Assembly (NCBI GenBank): GCA_918026815.1
Contig: CAKJVC010000061.1
Location: 434,001 to 498,000 of the forward strand
Reading direction: 5' to 3'
Source of the DNA: Chalara sp. BL73
Taxonomy: Eukaryota > Ascomycota > Leotiomycetes > Helotiales
DNA length: 64,000 bases
In this document: positions 23,708-35,043 of the stretch, in pieces
How positions within the stretch are numbered: the first letter of the stretch is position 1
How the letters are laid out: each line of letters begins with the position of its first letter
Notes under the pieces: model-generated
What the model saw: the letters and a program-made list of their open reading frames with translations, nothing else
The model's database searches: none
Told to the model about the DNA's origin: nothing
Position numbers and translations under genes: made by a program

Positions 23708-26700
23708 CTATCCCCAAGTCCCGCCACCGCCTCCTCGTCCCTGCCTCTTTTGCGCCGACAAGCGCCAGTCATCCTCCGTCGCAAACTTATTATACAAAGG
23801 TTGGATTCTCTCCGCCTTTTGCCGTTTTGACAACTTATCCGTTGGGGCTACCTTGAAGAATGTCGGCGCCGCCTCCACCAGCCATTTTGGCTCGATACTG
23901 CTGACTACTTGCATATACTCCTTGGTAGTCATCTGTAGTGTGTTATAGATCACCCATTCGGCTTGCTTGCCGAAGAGCGCGGAGCTAGGATGTAAAGATA
24001 CGGGCGTTCCTTCTATGAGGGTTTTGTATCCTTCTTGCGGATCTTTACGAGCGCTATTGCGGAAAAAGCCACTGCACAGTGCTTGTCGTACTTTCGCTGT
24101 GTCGCGTCCGCAGGATTCAATGGGGAACTTGTATTTCTGCATCAGCCTCAGGATCTGCTCCCTCACATCTTTAGAGCGGCTCATGGCACGTGTTTGTATG
24201 AAGTTTTCCGTGCACCATGCTTTGGCGTATCTGCTCTGCTTCCAGGAATTGTATACATTCAGTAGCGTAAGATGGTCGCCATGCGGATCGTGGAACTTAG
24301 CTTTCTTCTGATCAGCTTGGTTTTGCTTGTCTCGCGGGCGGTAGAACACCTCGCCTTCTGCATTTAGCATGCTGACTATGCTGAGAATTTCGTCTGAACA
24401 GCCAAGATCCACGGATGCGAGGATAACTTTTGCCAGTGCTGGCACCATCGGGAAATGCGTCATTTTGCGACCTAGTCTGGTAAGAAGACCTTCATCGTCC
24501 AAAGCTCCCAAGGCGTAAAGTTCTTCTAGAGCGCTTAACATAGTATTTGTTGGGGGCGGATCCATGAAGTCAAAGTGTAGTAAGTCATCAACACCCATGG
24601 TTTTTAATGTTAGAATAACACTCGACAAGTTCTGCCTCTGAATTTCGGGAATAGATGTTGGCAACATCTCTGATTGAAAGGCAGCCTCGGTATATAGACG
24701 AAAACACTTTCCGGGGCCAGTTCTACCTGCGCGGCCGGAACGTTGCTTCGCCTGAGCCTGTGAAATTGGAGTAATAACAAGAGAATCCATACCCAATCTA
24801 GGGTCGTAGGCTTTTTGCTTGACAAATCCAGGATCGATGACATACTTGATGTGATCGATAGTGATAGATGTCTCTGCGATATTAGTGGCGATCACCACTT
24901 TCCGTGTACCTGGAGGCGCAGGTTCAAAAATCCGCGTTTGCATCTCGCTGGGCAAGGCCGAATAGATGGGGAGAATAATAAGCTCTGGAACCGATGGGCC
25001 TAGGGCTTTTGTACGTTCGAAGAGCGTCTCACAGGCGTTATCAATTTCCTCCTTTCCAGTCAAGAAGAGAAGAATATCTCCTGCCGGCTCTGTGAGGTGG
25101 ATGCTCATAACAGTGACCATGGCTGAGTCTAGATAATCTTCCTCTGCCTCACGAGAGTACATAATCTCCACCGGGTATGTTCGTCCGGGAATCGAGAATA
25201 TCGGACATTCGTTGAAATATGCCGAGAACTTATCGGCATCAAGGGTTGCAGACGTAACGATGAGCTTGAGATCCGGTCGGCGTTTCAAAGTCCTCTTTAG
25301 CAACGCAAACAAAACATCAGTAGAAATGGTGCGCTCGTGGGCTTCATCAAGCATGATTACAGAGTATCTCTTTAAATCCATGTCCGTCTTCATCTCTTGT
25401 TGTAACATACCATCTGTCATATATTTTATCCTTGTCTTTGGACTGAACGATTCATCGAATCGAACATGATATCCTACTTCCTCGCCAAGTACACACCCGA
25501 CTTCTTCTGCGACACGTTTTGCAACTGAGATAGCAGCTACACGACGTGGCTGGGTACAGCCAATCATGCCATTGTCTGCGAAACCTGCCTCGGCCAGGTA
25601 TTGTGTCAACTGGGTAGTCTTTCCAGAACCAGTGTCTCCGACCACAATTAGCAGCTGGTTTTCATGCACAGCTTTTATTAACTGTTCACGGAACTGAAAT
25701 ACTGGCAGCGACTCTCGTTGTTGTTTCATTGTCATGTCGGTTCTGCGACCCTTAGAAACATTCTTATCCTGAATGGCTCTTTTCCATTCTGGAATTGCAT
25801 CGTTGGCAGGCTTTGGCCTGACACTATTCGTTTCGCTAGCAAACTGCCTCTCTGCTGGATTTGCCATCGGATCTTGCCATTGAGCGGACAAATCAACCTT
25901 CGAGCTCTCTTCGGCAGCTTTGTCCTGCGCTTCTTGTCTCTTCAGATCTCTTCGATCTTTCGCCGCGGCTTGGGTTGACATAGCAGCTCTATTTAGTGAG
26001 CCATCAGGAGCTTTGACAACACGGATTGGAGAGAGCTCGAGAGACTGTTTCGTCTGGCCCTTCAAGAACGGAGGTTCATCCTCTCTCAGCTCAATGTCCA
26101 CATCCTGCTCAAGCTCCATCTCGCCATCGCCATTCAATGTAGCATTATAGTCTTCATCAAGATCAGGATAGTCAGATGCCTTTACGACACCAGAAGCAAT
26201 AAGCTGCCGTATCTCCCATCGCTCGGGCGAAGTCATCCGCTTCTTGTTCTTCCTTCGATCATATGTTATGCTCCCCTGTGGTACCATCGGACCATCATTT
26301 ATCAACCCATATTCATCCCTTCCTCCTCCCAACCGTTCGGAGTTGGCTCCAGATTGTATCCTCGCCTGTGGAGCGAGATCCAGTCCGGTCTCCTGATCCA
26401 CATCCTTCATGGATAGTCCAGTCTTATTACCTTCTATCTTGACGACCTTAACCTTTACTGCCTGCCCCCTTGATATCAAATCTGAAGGATGATTTACCCG
26501 TTGACCTTCCACAAGCTGCGAAACATGCACGAGCCCGTCTACCTTCCCCTTGATCCCATGTATGTTCACGAAGGCCCCATAGTCCTTTACTCCTGTAACA
26601 TGACCGTCGTAAATCTTGCCCAGGATAGGCGCGTCATCGATTTCAGGAGTTGGCGGCCGTCTGAACTGATGATCATCGTCATGTCTCCGTCGACTGCTTT

Positions 26701-27322
26701 TATGACTCTTTCTCGACCTGCCATATTCATCATCCTCTTCATAATCATATTTCCTTCGCCGTCGTGAATCTTCTACCGACCGTGACCTTGATCTGTATTT
26801 ACTCCGTCCATTGCGCACTCTGTCGTAATCATCATCTGGACTGCGGCTGCGCTTTCGACTCGTCCTGCTAGGATTTGCCTTCGCCTTACCTTCCAACCCT
26901 TCTAAAAGCGCAAGCGTGTCATCAATCGCATCTGGGACAGGTTTCGATTTTCCATTGGTATGTTCGCCCTCAGGTTCGTCATCGAAAAGGATACCTCGAT
27001 CTGGAATTGCAAGGCCAGGGAACTTCTTAATCTTCTCCTCCGCCTTAGCTGTACCATTTTGCGCCTGCGATCCATTCTTTCCCTTTGATCTGAACTTAGG
27101 ATGCATAGTATGCACAAGCCTGTCCACGCTTTCGATTAAACTGAGGTTGGTAATTCCCATACCCTCCATCTGCGACTGAAATTTGTCGAAGGAGCTGCAT
27201 TCTGTATGTTTCGCAATGACAAACTCTGCAACATTTTTATCGTTAATACCAAGATGGTTCTGCAATTCCGACGTGACTTTAGAGATCAGAGATAATAGCT
27301 CAAGTGATTCGAGGTCGTCCAT
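23708..27322 (-). CDS. prp22: Pre-mRNA splicing DEAH-box helicase Prp22 (DHX8 type)
   Basis: One uninterrupted frame of 1204 residues from ATG 27322. The N-terminus is a helical region, then an Arg/Ser-rich segment (about 150-220). An S1 RNA-binding domain follows (about 233-305, with DYGAFVNIHGIKGKVDGLVH). The helicase core has Walker A GDTGSGKTTQ (about 561), DEAH (about 657), SATLDA (about 689), GRAGRTGPG, then winged-helix/HA2 and OB domains. An S1 domain fused to a DEAH helicase is diagnostic of Prp22, which releases mature mRNA from the spliceosome after exon ligation and proofreads the 3' splice site. The C-terminus ends in a Gly-rich tail. It should act in the nucleus as part of the spliceosome. 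Confidence 0.95.
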   Translation of the reverse strand: MDDLESLELLSLISKVTSELQNHLGINDKNVAEFVIAKHTECSSFDKFQSQMEGMGITNLSLIESVDRLVHTMHPKFRSKGKNGSQAQNGTAKAEEKIKKFPGLAIPDRGILFDDEPEGEHTNGKSKPVPDAIDDTLALLEGLEGKAKANPSRTSRKRSRSPDDDYDRVRNGRSKYRSRSRSVEDSRRRRKYDYEEDDEYGRSRKSHKSSRRRHDDDHQFRRPPTPEIDDAPILGKIYDGHVTGVKDYGAFVNIHGIKGKVDGLVHVSQLVEGQRVNHPSDLISRGQAVKVKVVKIEGNKTGLSMKDVDQETGLDLAPQARIQSGANSERLGGGRDEYGLINDGPMVPQGSITYDRRKNKKRMTSPERWEIRQLIASGVVKASDYPDLDEDYNATLNGDGEMELEQDVDIELREDEPPFLKGQTKQSLELSPIRVVKAPDGSLNRAAMSTQAAAKDRRDLKRQEAQDKAAEESSKVDLSAQWQDPMANPAERQFASETNSVRPKPANDAIPEWKRAIQDKNVSKGRRTDMTMKQQRESLPVFQFREQLIKAVHENQLLIVVGDTGSGKTTQLTQYLAEAGFADNGMIGCTQPRRVAAISVAKRVAEEVGCVLGEEVGYHVRFDESFSPKTRIKYMTDGMLQQEMKTDMDLKRYSVIMLDEAHERTISTDVLFALLKRTLKRRPDLKLIVTSATLDADKFSAYFNECPIFSIPGRTYPVEIMYSREAEEDYLDSAMVTVMSIHLTEPAGDILLFLTGKEEIDNACETLFERTKALGPSVPELIILPIYSALPSEMQTRIFEPAPPGTRKVVIATNIAETSITIDHIKYVIDPGFVKQKAYDPRLGMDSLVITPISQAQAKQRSGRAGRTGPGKCFRLYTEAAFQSEMLPTSIPEIQRQNLSSVILTLKTMGVDDLLHFDFMDPPPTNTMLSALEELYALGALDDEGLLTRLGRKMTHFPMVPALAKVILASVDLGCSDEILSIVSMLNAEGEVFYRPRDKQNQADQKKAKFHDPHGDHLTLLNVYNSWKQSRYAKAWCTENFIQTRAMSRSKDVREQILRLMQKYKFPIESCGRDTAKVRQALCSGFFRNSARKDPQEGYKTLIEGTPVSLHPSSALFGKQAEWVIYNTLQMTTKEYMQVVSSIEPKWLVEAAPTFFKVAPTDKLSKRQKAERIQPLYNKFATEDDWRLSAQKRQGRGGGGGTWG

Positions 27323-28277
27323 GGCTGTTCAGTGATCGTGGCCAGCAGGGTAAGGAGATGGAGGGGAGATATATTATCGTAAAATTAAAGTTCTGGCCCA
27401 TAAAGGCTGCAAGGCTGCATTATACGCTAAGCCATATCGAGTAATTGCACAACTAAATCATCCTCCGCGTCAGAGAATCTCACAAGCAACATTTCTAGAT
27501 AAGGTTTTTCCGAAATAGCAAATTTGGTTCTAGTAGAAGCATCTGGAAATTTGTGGAGCTAGTAGACTAACTTTGTAACTCAACTTAGTCTCGCAACATC
27601 TCATTTAGTTTCTACCACAATTCTTTAGTTTGCTACACATATTCTATACTTTTTATGGATCATCTATCTCGAATGTAGTATTTATGCTCTCCTACTTTAA
27701 TAGTAAAATAGACGCATCATGGTTTGTGTGTTGGAAAAGCTTTCGTTGATCGCTCATGCATCTTCAGCCTTAGCCAAGTGTCCTATCAACTTGATGCCTA
27801 TACACATAACTGCGTCCAGGAGCCATTCCATCTAAGCTGCTTTGCATTAAATAGATATTGCGGTGCCCACCTCTCATTTATGTGGCCATAATAATCTATA
27901 AGAACCTTGAAATGAGGTTAACAAGCAAGAGCGGGTCTTCAAAAGCAGAACCTACGATCATGTAATACTGGAAATTTTGTGACTTGAGTTAACGATGTGC
28001 GAATAGCAAGGACTCTGTTTGATCATTTGTACTTGATTTGCCGTCAGCCGTACTTATATATTCTCATTTCAGAGATCCGATTTTTCCTTCAGAATGGGTT
28101 TTGCGCAGAGAAATCTGTGTGCTAATGAGACATTAGCGGTCCGAATAAGAGCCATATTGTCCCAAAAGCGCATGAGGCATGTCTTTGCCGGATCCTGATC
28201 CGTCCCTCAGTATCAGACGTTTCAAGGCTGTCTCTTTTCAGAAGTAATGACCATCTTCATAAGAGTTCCAAACTAAC
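27323..28277. other. Intergenic between Prp22 promoter and kinase 3' end
   Basis: About 950 bases. It holds the minus-strand Prp22 promoter and the kinase 3' flank. Several TTAGT-like repeats lie in 27550-27640. No gene is supported. Confidence 0.45.
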
Positions 28278-31200
28278 TCAATCCTGAGGCGTCGGACTCA
28301 GCATTGCTCTCATCTTTGTCAAGAGATCAGAAGTCATGAAGGGTTTTGGCATCACTGCATCCTGCATATTGATCAGCATTCATCTCTGCACTGTTTAGGC
28401 GAGTAGACCTACAATACCACTTTCTAATGCACGTTGTATCTGCTCTTCTCGAGCATTAGCAGTTGTAGCTATGATCTTAACATGCCTGATAACCTCGCCA
28501 CCGTTTTGGAGTTTCCGGATCTCTTGACTACATGCCAGTCCGTCCATAACTGGCATCTCCCAATCCATGAGGATGATATCCACCCGTTTGAAACCCACTT
28601 TTTTATCGTGCCAGGCATCGCTTCCTCTCAAAAATTCCAGGGCCTCCATTCCGTGATTGGCAATATGGACAGTGCACCCTGCGTCTCTCAATTGCTTGCT
28701 GAGCACTTTCTGGTTGACCAGATTATCCTCCACAAGTAGAACATGCATGTAGTCTAAATCCTGTGGCTTTCTTTCAACGAATTTGGGTTCTGTGGCCAGA
28801 GGACTAGGCGATGAAATAGTTGTTGAGATAGGAAATCCTGTGCCCTTTGGAGCCCGGCGGCCTTTCACGTAGAATGCGAACGTGCTGCCAGCGCCTGAGC
28901 CAGAGCATACCCCAATTTCGCCCCCTTGCTTCTCTGTCAGCTTTTTTGATATAAATAAGCCCAAACCGGAGCCCCCATATTTTATGGAAGTCCTAAAAAG
29001 AAGTATGTTAGACCTCGGTTTTATTAAGGCGCTAGTCTAATACGTTATGGCTTCCACTTGATGCTCATACTGCCATAGTTGCGTCAAAGCTTGGTCTATA
29101 AGCAGTCTTAAGGCTAGGGACTATGTAGAAATGAAGCATGCCAATAATGTTCCAAGTCGCATAGAAATTCAGAAATATTCACTAAAATTCAGGTTTCGCT
29201 CAATCATGCTTACGGTGGATAGGATACTTGTGTCAATATACCGAAGCATTAATGTAGCAGTGATAAGCGTGAAAGCCGCCTGAGGCTTTCGGGTAACATC
29301 GCGTCCATCACGATTACTTTGATAACGAAAAGTATCACTTACTTGGAACTAGCTTGCGTGAAGCGATGGAACAATTTATTAATCTCCTCGTTCGTCATTC
29401 CAACACCAGTATCCGTGACAGATAATGTGAAGTATAGAACTTCTCCATCACCCCATTCTGTACCATCAACAGTCGTCTCATTTGACGTGCTATTTCCTGG
29501 TGCCCAATTCATCCTACGGGAGAACATGTTTCGTGGATTTGAAAGTGAGGCTCCGAATCGTATAGATATTTCTCTCTTTAACTCTTGCCGAGTGAACTTG
29601 ATAGCATTTGTGAGTAAGTTGATAAGAATTTGTGCGACACGAGATGGATCAAACATTATTTTCCCGATATGATTAGCAGCGAGAGATGGTTCCGCTTTAA
29701 TACTCAGCTTGATATCGTGAGACGCTAGGTCTGTCGCAAACATGTGCACAGCTCGCTGAACGAATTGAAGCGGTTCTATCGGTCTAGGGCTGACGCTGAG
29801 CATCATGTACTCCAGTTTGGACAAGGTCAATACGTCGTCAACAATGCGTTTCTGATGGTTTGCACACATTAAGATGATGGCTGCGTGCTCCGTATTGCTG
29901 ACCAGCAAATCCATCAGGGCCGTTTCAGTAGATTCCTTGATTTTATACTCGTTAAGTGAATTTTGAATCATGTCAGCACACTGAAAAATTGCTGAGAGTG
30001 GATTCCTCATTTCATGAGATATAATGTCAATAATTTCTTCCTGTTGTCGTTTGGCTTCACGAGCATCGGCTGCTTTCCGTGCTTCGAATGATTCAGCCCA
30101 TTTGAGCTGTGAAATCTCTGTGGTACAAGTCATAACAGACTTTACCTTGCCATCTTCAATATACGGATTAGATAACGACAATATTGAGGCTGGTTCAGGG
30201 TCTCCAGTCGGCGGTGTAAAGGTGCGAGTTCTCAGTCTCAGCTCAACAGACACAGAAAACTCCCCATTCATAAGGCGATCCCATGCACTAATTGCCTTCG
30301 GCCGATCTTCTTCCAAATATACTTCGGCAAATGCGAGCGCATAGCTCTGCTGGTCACGCCGATGGCCGGTAAGCTCGTAGTATTGATTATTCGCCCACAT
30401 TATGTTCCCATCAATAGACAGATGCTGCATACCTACAGATGCGTTTTGAGCCATATATCTAATTTCCCTCTCGCTTTCAATCAACTCTTTCTCAAGCCTT
30501 TCTGCTCGTTTTCTCGTTTCCTCAGCACTAACAATTGAGGCAGCTATAGCAGAGAGTTTTGCTGCTAAGTTCTGCATGAAATCATGGTGGTCGAAATCGA
30601 TTCTTCTCCTTCTACCAAAAAGAATCATTGAAATTAGTTCTCATAATTGTAGTATAAAATAGGTTGCCGTCTCAAGATATCCATACGGCTAACACCGAAA
30701 AGGTTTTTACTCACGGGTTCGCTCCAACAACTAAAAATCCAAAGAGCCGCCCCGCAGTGGAAAGCGGTAAGATGCTAAAATGTTTTGATGGCTCTCCACA
30801 TCCCTGCCACTCAATGCCATCAAATCTCTCGTCCACAGGTAGTGTGATGATTTCATTTTGCGCTTGCCGAAAAAGAGGCAGCAGTCCAGCTGCGCTATTC
30901 AAATCAGCTTGCTCGGCGGCCAGTCTGTGGCCGTCTGGCACTCCTATCTTCGATTGAAGAAGCAATTGGGTCTTTCCCAGCGTAGACTCTTCATCTACCT
31001 TGTAGAGAAGCGCCATCGTAATGTCCAACCCGTTTGTTTTTAAGGCTGGTATCACATGAGTGTCTAAAGATCCGTCGTGCAAACCCGAGGGGACGTTCAT
31101 CAAGTTCAACATGGCGGATCGCCGCTCGAAAATGACTTGCTTGGTAACTTCCATTGTCGAGTTATAAAATCCTCCAACTAGTCCGTCAATATCTCGAATC

Positions 31201-31930
31201 GGGACAAAATTGCCGGTGAAATATGTCTCTTCTGGGTAACCGTTTCTCGTTGTCAACAAGGGAATTCGCGAGACCGACTCAGCAATCCCTGATTCCCACG
31301 CTTGATCAAATCGAGGAGCTATGTCAGCCCAAAGTTCTGGAAAACACTCTCGGAAGCTACGCCCCATCAAACGAGGGTGAACTTGACCCTAGACATGTTA
31401 GATATACTTGCACTGATGGCGGGTTTTATACAAATTACCGAGAGCTTTGCAAAATGAGCATTGTAGATAGCTATTTTCTCGGGGCCCCAGTAGATGCATG
31501 CTGCTCGTGAGTCTGCAAATACAGTAAATACATGCATCCGTAGGCCAAGGCTCCATGTTTCCACAGGTCCCAAGGCACTCGCAGCCCAGTTTGTTGACTT
31601 GAAGAACAGGATATGACCATCTTCATTAAGAGGAATACTCTCTATCCAGTCATTCCGTGCCAAAGGCGACACAGAGAAGTCGCGAGCAACATTTCCAGCA
31701 GCGTGCACGGCACGTGCGATTGGCGAGCCGTCATCCCATCTGGTGCCATTATGCTCCTCGACCGCGCTGGTTGAAGCTACTCGACTCTTCCCATAGGTTC
31801 CTGGTGCACTGACATTTCGGCTCCTCATGCCAGGGCGTTTGGTATTCGTTCTGTTACTACCCCCTTCGCCACTGCCAATCGCAGAGTCATCATCCTCCCG
31901 GCTCTGGGGATAGTCAACGCTGTTTTTCAT
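28278..31930 (-). CDS. Hybrid sensor histidine kinase
   Basis: Five exons on the minus strand (31930-31439, 31388-30715, 30611-29343, 28992-28413, 28361-28278) give about 1032 residues. The N-terminal third holds a PAS-like sensor segment with an LGPVETWS motif and a GAF-like region. A second PAS-like segment (about 440-560) follows. The HisKA box ISHEMRNPL places the phospho-His at about 588. The ATPase domain has an N-box near Asn 724, DTGVGM (about 789) and GGSGLGLF (about 818). A receiver domain has the acidic pair Glu-Asp 900/901, phospho-Asp about 955 in LMDWEMPVMDG, and Lys about 1011 in the last exon. No transmembrane helix is obvious, so it is probably cytosolic. The stimulus and HHK group are not assigned. 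The intron before GGSGLGLF is about 350 nt, long for this genome. Confidence 0.92.
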
Positions 31931-32811
31931 TGAAGAACCGCGGTGGAGGATGATCCGATACCACCATGGATCTGAACCAAGCCAAACCGGACCGGATTAT
32001 GGGGTCGACGGCGGCAGGGGTATCGTTCTGGGTCGTGGGGAAATCTCAGGGTATCATTAACATGGCTGATTGTAGGGTCGGATCGGGTTATAGGGAAGTG
32101 AGATTTCGCAAGCAGCATAGGAAAAGGATACAGGGTGGCATTCAAGCATGATCCTATAGGCGTTGATTTGCATCGAGGCCGTGAATCATGGTGTTGCAGA
32201 TGGTGGGGTAAAAGAAGATTTTGATCTGAATGCGGCGCGGTGTGCATGTGTGATGTGCAATGTGCCTGGAGCAGACCCTGAACGGCTTAGCTTTTCACCA
32301 TACTACTTTAACTCTATAGAACTAGTACTGGGGGGGGGGGGGGGGGGGGGGTTGCCGACCCGACCCTCAGCCGATTTCACCCATTGACCCTGACCTCCTC
32401 CCTGCATACTCTACGCATTCGCGCTCATCTCTGTTCAGCTCTTACAAGTCTTATACGAAATATGTATCTCAAGGGTCTTTATTTTACAATCTCCTTTTAC
32501 CTGCTAACTTTACACACGTGTCTTGAATCTATTGTATGATATTGATAGGGTTCCTTTTTCATTTTCATCCAAGACCCGGATTGTCAATTCTGCCACTATA
32601 TGGTATAAACTTGTCTATCTACAATGCAGTTCACCAAGGGCAACGCGAAGTTTCCATTTCAAGATGCAGCTTGACCAGAGGCACTTGCTCCAGGCTCTCA
32701 TAGCCATCCGCTCATTTGATAATGTAGCCTTTCCAGCTTTTGACTACACAGGCCATCTTGTTCCAATTCTACCCTGGTGTGATTAATTGAGCACTATCTA
32801 ATTAAGAATCA
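31931..32811. other. Kinase promoter region with a poly-G tract
   Basis: About 880 bases between the kinase start and the transporter stop. It contains the kinase promoter (minus strand), a 22-base G homopolymer and no supported gene. Confidence 0.45.
32330..32351 (+). repeat. Poly-G homopolymer, 22 bases
   Basis: An uninterrupted run of G lies about 400 bases upstream of the kinase start codon. On the kinase's coding strand it reads as poly-C. The length may vary with replication slippage or sequencing error. Confidence 0.85.
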
Positions 32812-34495
32812 CTACGTGGACACATGGGCTGGTTCTTGCGCTGCCAGCCTAGCCTCCGCTTCTTTCGCCTTCTGGATATCGAGACTCATCTTGACCGGCT
32901 TGACTCCTGGCGTTTGGAACACCACATCAATTTCCTCTAATGACAAGCCATATGTCTCCGGGAAGATAAAGTAACTCAGTACTAATTGGATAGCGTTATA
33001 CACGATGTATACACACCATATCTTGTATCCAATCTTTTGTATTCCGACAGATATGCCGTAATTTTGTACCGTACCTGCTGCTCCTTGGATGAGTCCATAC
33101 AAGCCCATTCCCTTAGCTCGCAAGGTCAAAGCAAGTAGTTCGACAGGATAAAGATTGTGCATGGTGGCAATTAACAGAGATGAGCAGACCTGGAATAGGA
33201 ATATCCAAGTTACGGTGAGCGCTGCGGTAACTGAACTCTCCGTCTTGGTAAATTGCCAGGAGGTAATTGTTGCCGCTGTCTGTAGAATGATGAACGATAT
33301 AAGTCCAGCAAAGATCAAAGTTCGACGCTTGAACTTGTCGATAATGATTGAACCTGCAACGGTGAAAACAAAATATGTAGCCGTCAGGCCAAAGTTTATT
33401 CCGAGTTGATCAATAGACTTGTCAATACCCACGGTCTCAAGAGCTGGAACAAGATATTGCCCAATGATGCCACCTCCATTCCATTGTTGAAATATGGAGT
33501 AGAGGACCAAAACGAGCAGCCTATAACGGACGCCCTTGGTGAAGAATACCCCGTAGTCCCAAGACTTTTGATGTCCATTCCGATCGTTCTCGATCGACTC
33601 CTCAATCTGTTGCGTCACAGCATGGACCAAGGGGTGGTCTAGGTTATCACCCTCAGTCGTATGGTACCTTGCAATGACCCTTTTTGCCTCTTCTTTCTGG
33701 CCATTCAGGATAAGGTATCTAGGCGATTCAGGTGTAATGAAGTAAATGGTGCAACAAACGATGGTGGGGAAAAGAGCTTCGAGAAGGACCGGGATCCTCC
33801 AGCACCAGTTGCTGTCAATCTTGGTAAAGCCTATCATAGCTCCGTTCATAAGGAGACTTCCAACTTGGAAGCAAGCACCAAAAAGTCCTACGAGACGACC
33901 GCGCAGGTGGGCTGGCGCGACTTCTCCCATATATTGTGCACTCGACATCATACCAGAACCAAAACCGAGGAGGAACCGCCCAACCATGAACATCGCTATG
34001 TTGGTCGAACAGCCTTGCAATATAGCAGCGACGATTACGATGGCATTACCCAGAAAATTCACACCTCTTCTTCCAATGACATCGGACAGAGCAAGAAATG
34101 GTGAGCCACAAAAACTTCCGATGGTCATCAGCGCGTTCAATGTTCCATAGATTACACCACTAGTTCCAAAACCAAGATAATCATGCTATAGACTATTTAG
34201 CATTCCAGACACAAAGGTCGAAGGGACATACCCATTGATCAAAGGCATTTATTCCCGATATGACGGCCCAGTCAATACCATAGCCTGCCTGGTTACATCC
34301 CTGAACAAACATGATCAATCCAAGGCGGAAACTCGTCCATGATTTGAAACGGAGAGACTCTTGTGATAGAGCAAACAAATCCTCCTCAGTGAGACGAGCA
34401 ATTACAACTTCCTCAATAAGAGCCTCGGAGTGCTTATAGTCGTCGACATTGGATTCTGTATGCCTGAGATCTTCGGGATACGTTCTGGTCGCCAT
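32812..34495 (-). CDS. MFS sugar transporter (sugar porter family)
   Basis: Two exons, 34495-34232 and 34185-32812, encode about 545 residues. An in-frame GTG at 34504 was rejected in favour of ATG 34495. Sugar-porter signatures are visible: DVIGRRG between helices 2 and 3, GRFLLGFGSGM, PESPRYL after helix 6, and PETYGLSLEEID after helix 12. Twelve hydrophobic spans can be traced. Proteins of this family take up mono- or disaccharides by proton symport, which the nearby PMA pump type would energise. It shares a 548-bp divergent promoter region with the GH95 fucosidase gene, and a GH1 gene follows, so an imported oligosaccharide or disaccharide is plausible. The substrate is inference. Confidence 0.92.
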
Positions 34496-35043
34496 TTTGA
34501 TCACTCTGCGACTTCAAACATACACTTGATGCTTGGAGACCAAAACAAAGATATTTCCGAGCAGGCGGAAAGCCTTGCATTTTATCGCACCGACATGGAC
34601 CCATCTTTCCAGCTGGAATTACGGTCCTCATTACCGCTCGTCTTGAGGAAATAACAATTGCCCCGCGTTTTTTTTCTGTTGATAGAGAAGTGTTCTTGCG
34701 GGGAAGGATTTGGGATGGCAGGGTAGAACAAGCGCTCACCCCGTATTGGTGGAATTGAAGCAGGTTATCCGAGTGCTTGTCACTTCACTGAGCTGCATCG
34801 CGATTATGCATATCCTCTATTATGCATCGGAGATATGGTCTAACAGCTATTGAATCGTTATTGTAAAGTCCCTAGTTCAAATTGGTACCTCGATATAACT
34901 AGGACGGGCAGTCCACTGTTACACAAAGTAGCCGAGTTTCCCTGTACATCGAGGAGCTTTTTATCGCAAATTTTGAGAGTTTTCTCTAGTGTTTTGGAAT
35001 GCTAAAGACGTAATAGAGTCTCGATAGAATAGTGAGCGCCTCA
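34496..35043. promoter_or_regulatory. Bidirectional promoter region, transporter and fucosidase
   Basis: A 548-base interval separates two divergent start codons. No gene lies inside. Shared control of the two genes is suggested by arrangement only. Confidence 0.5.
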
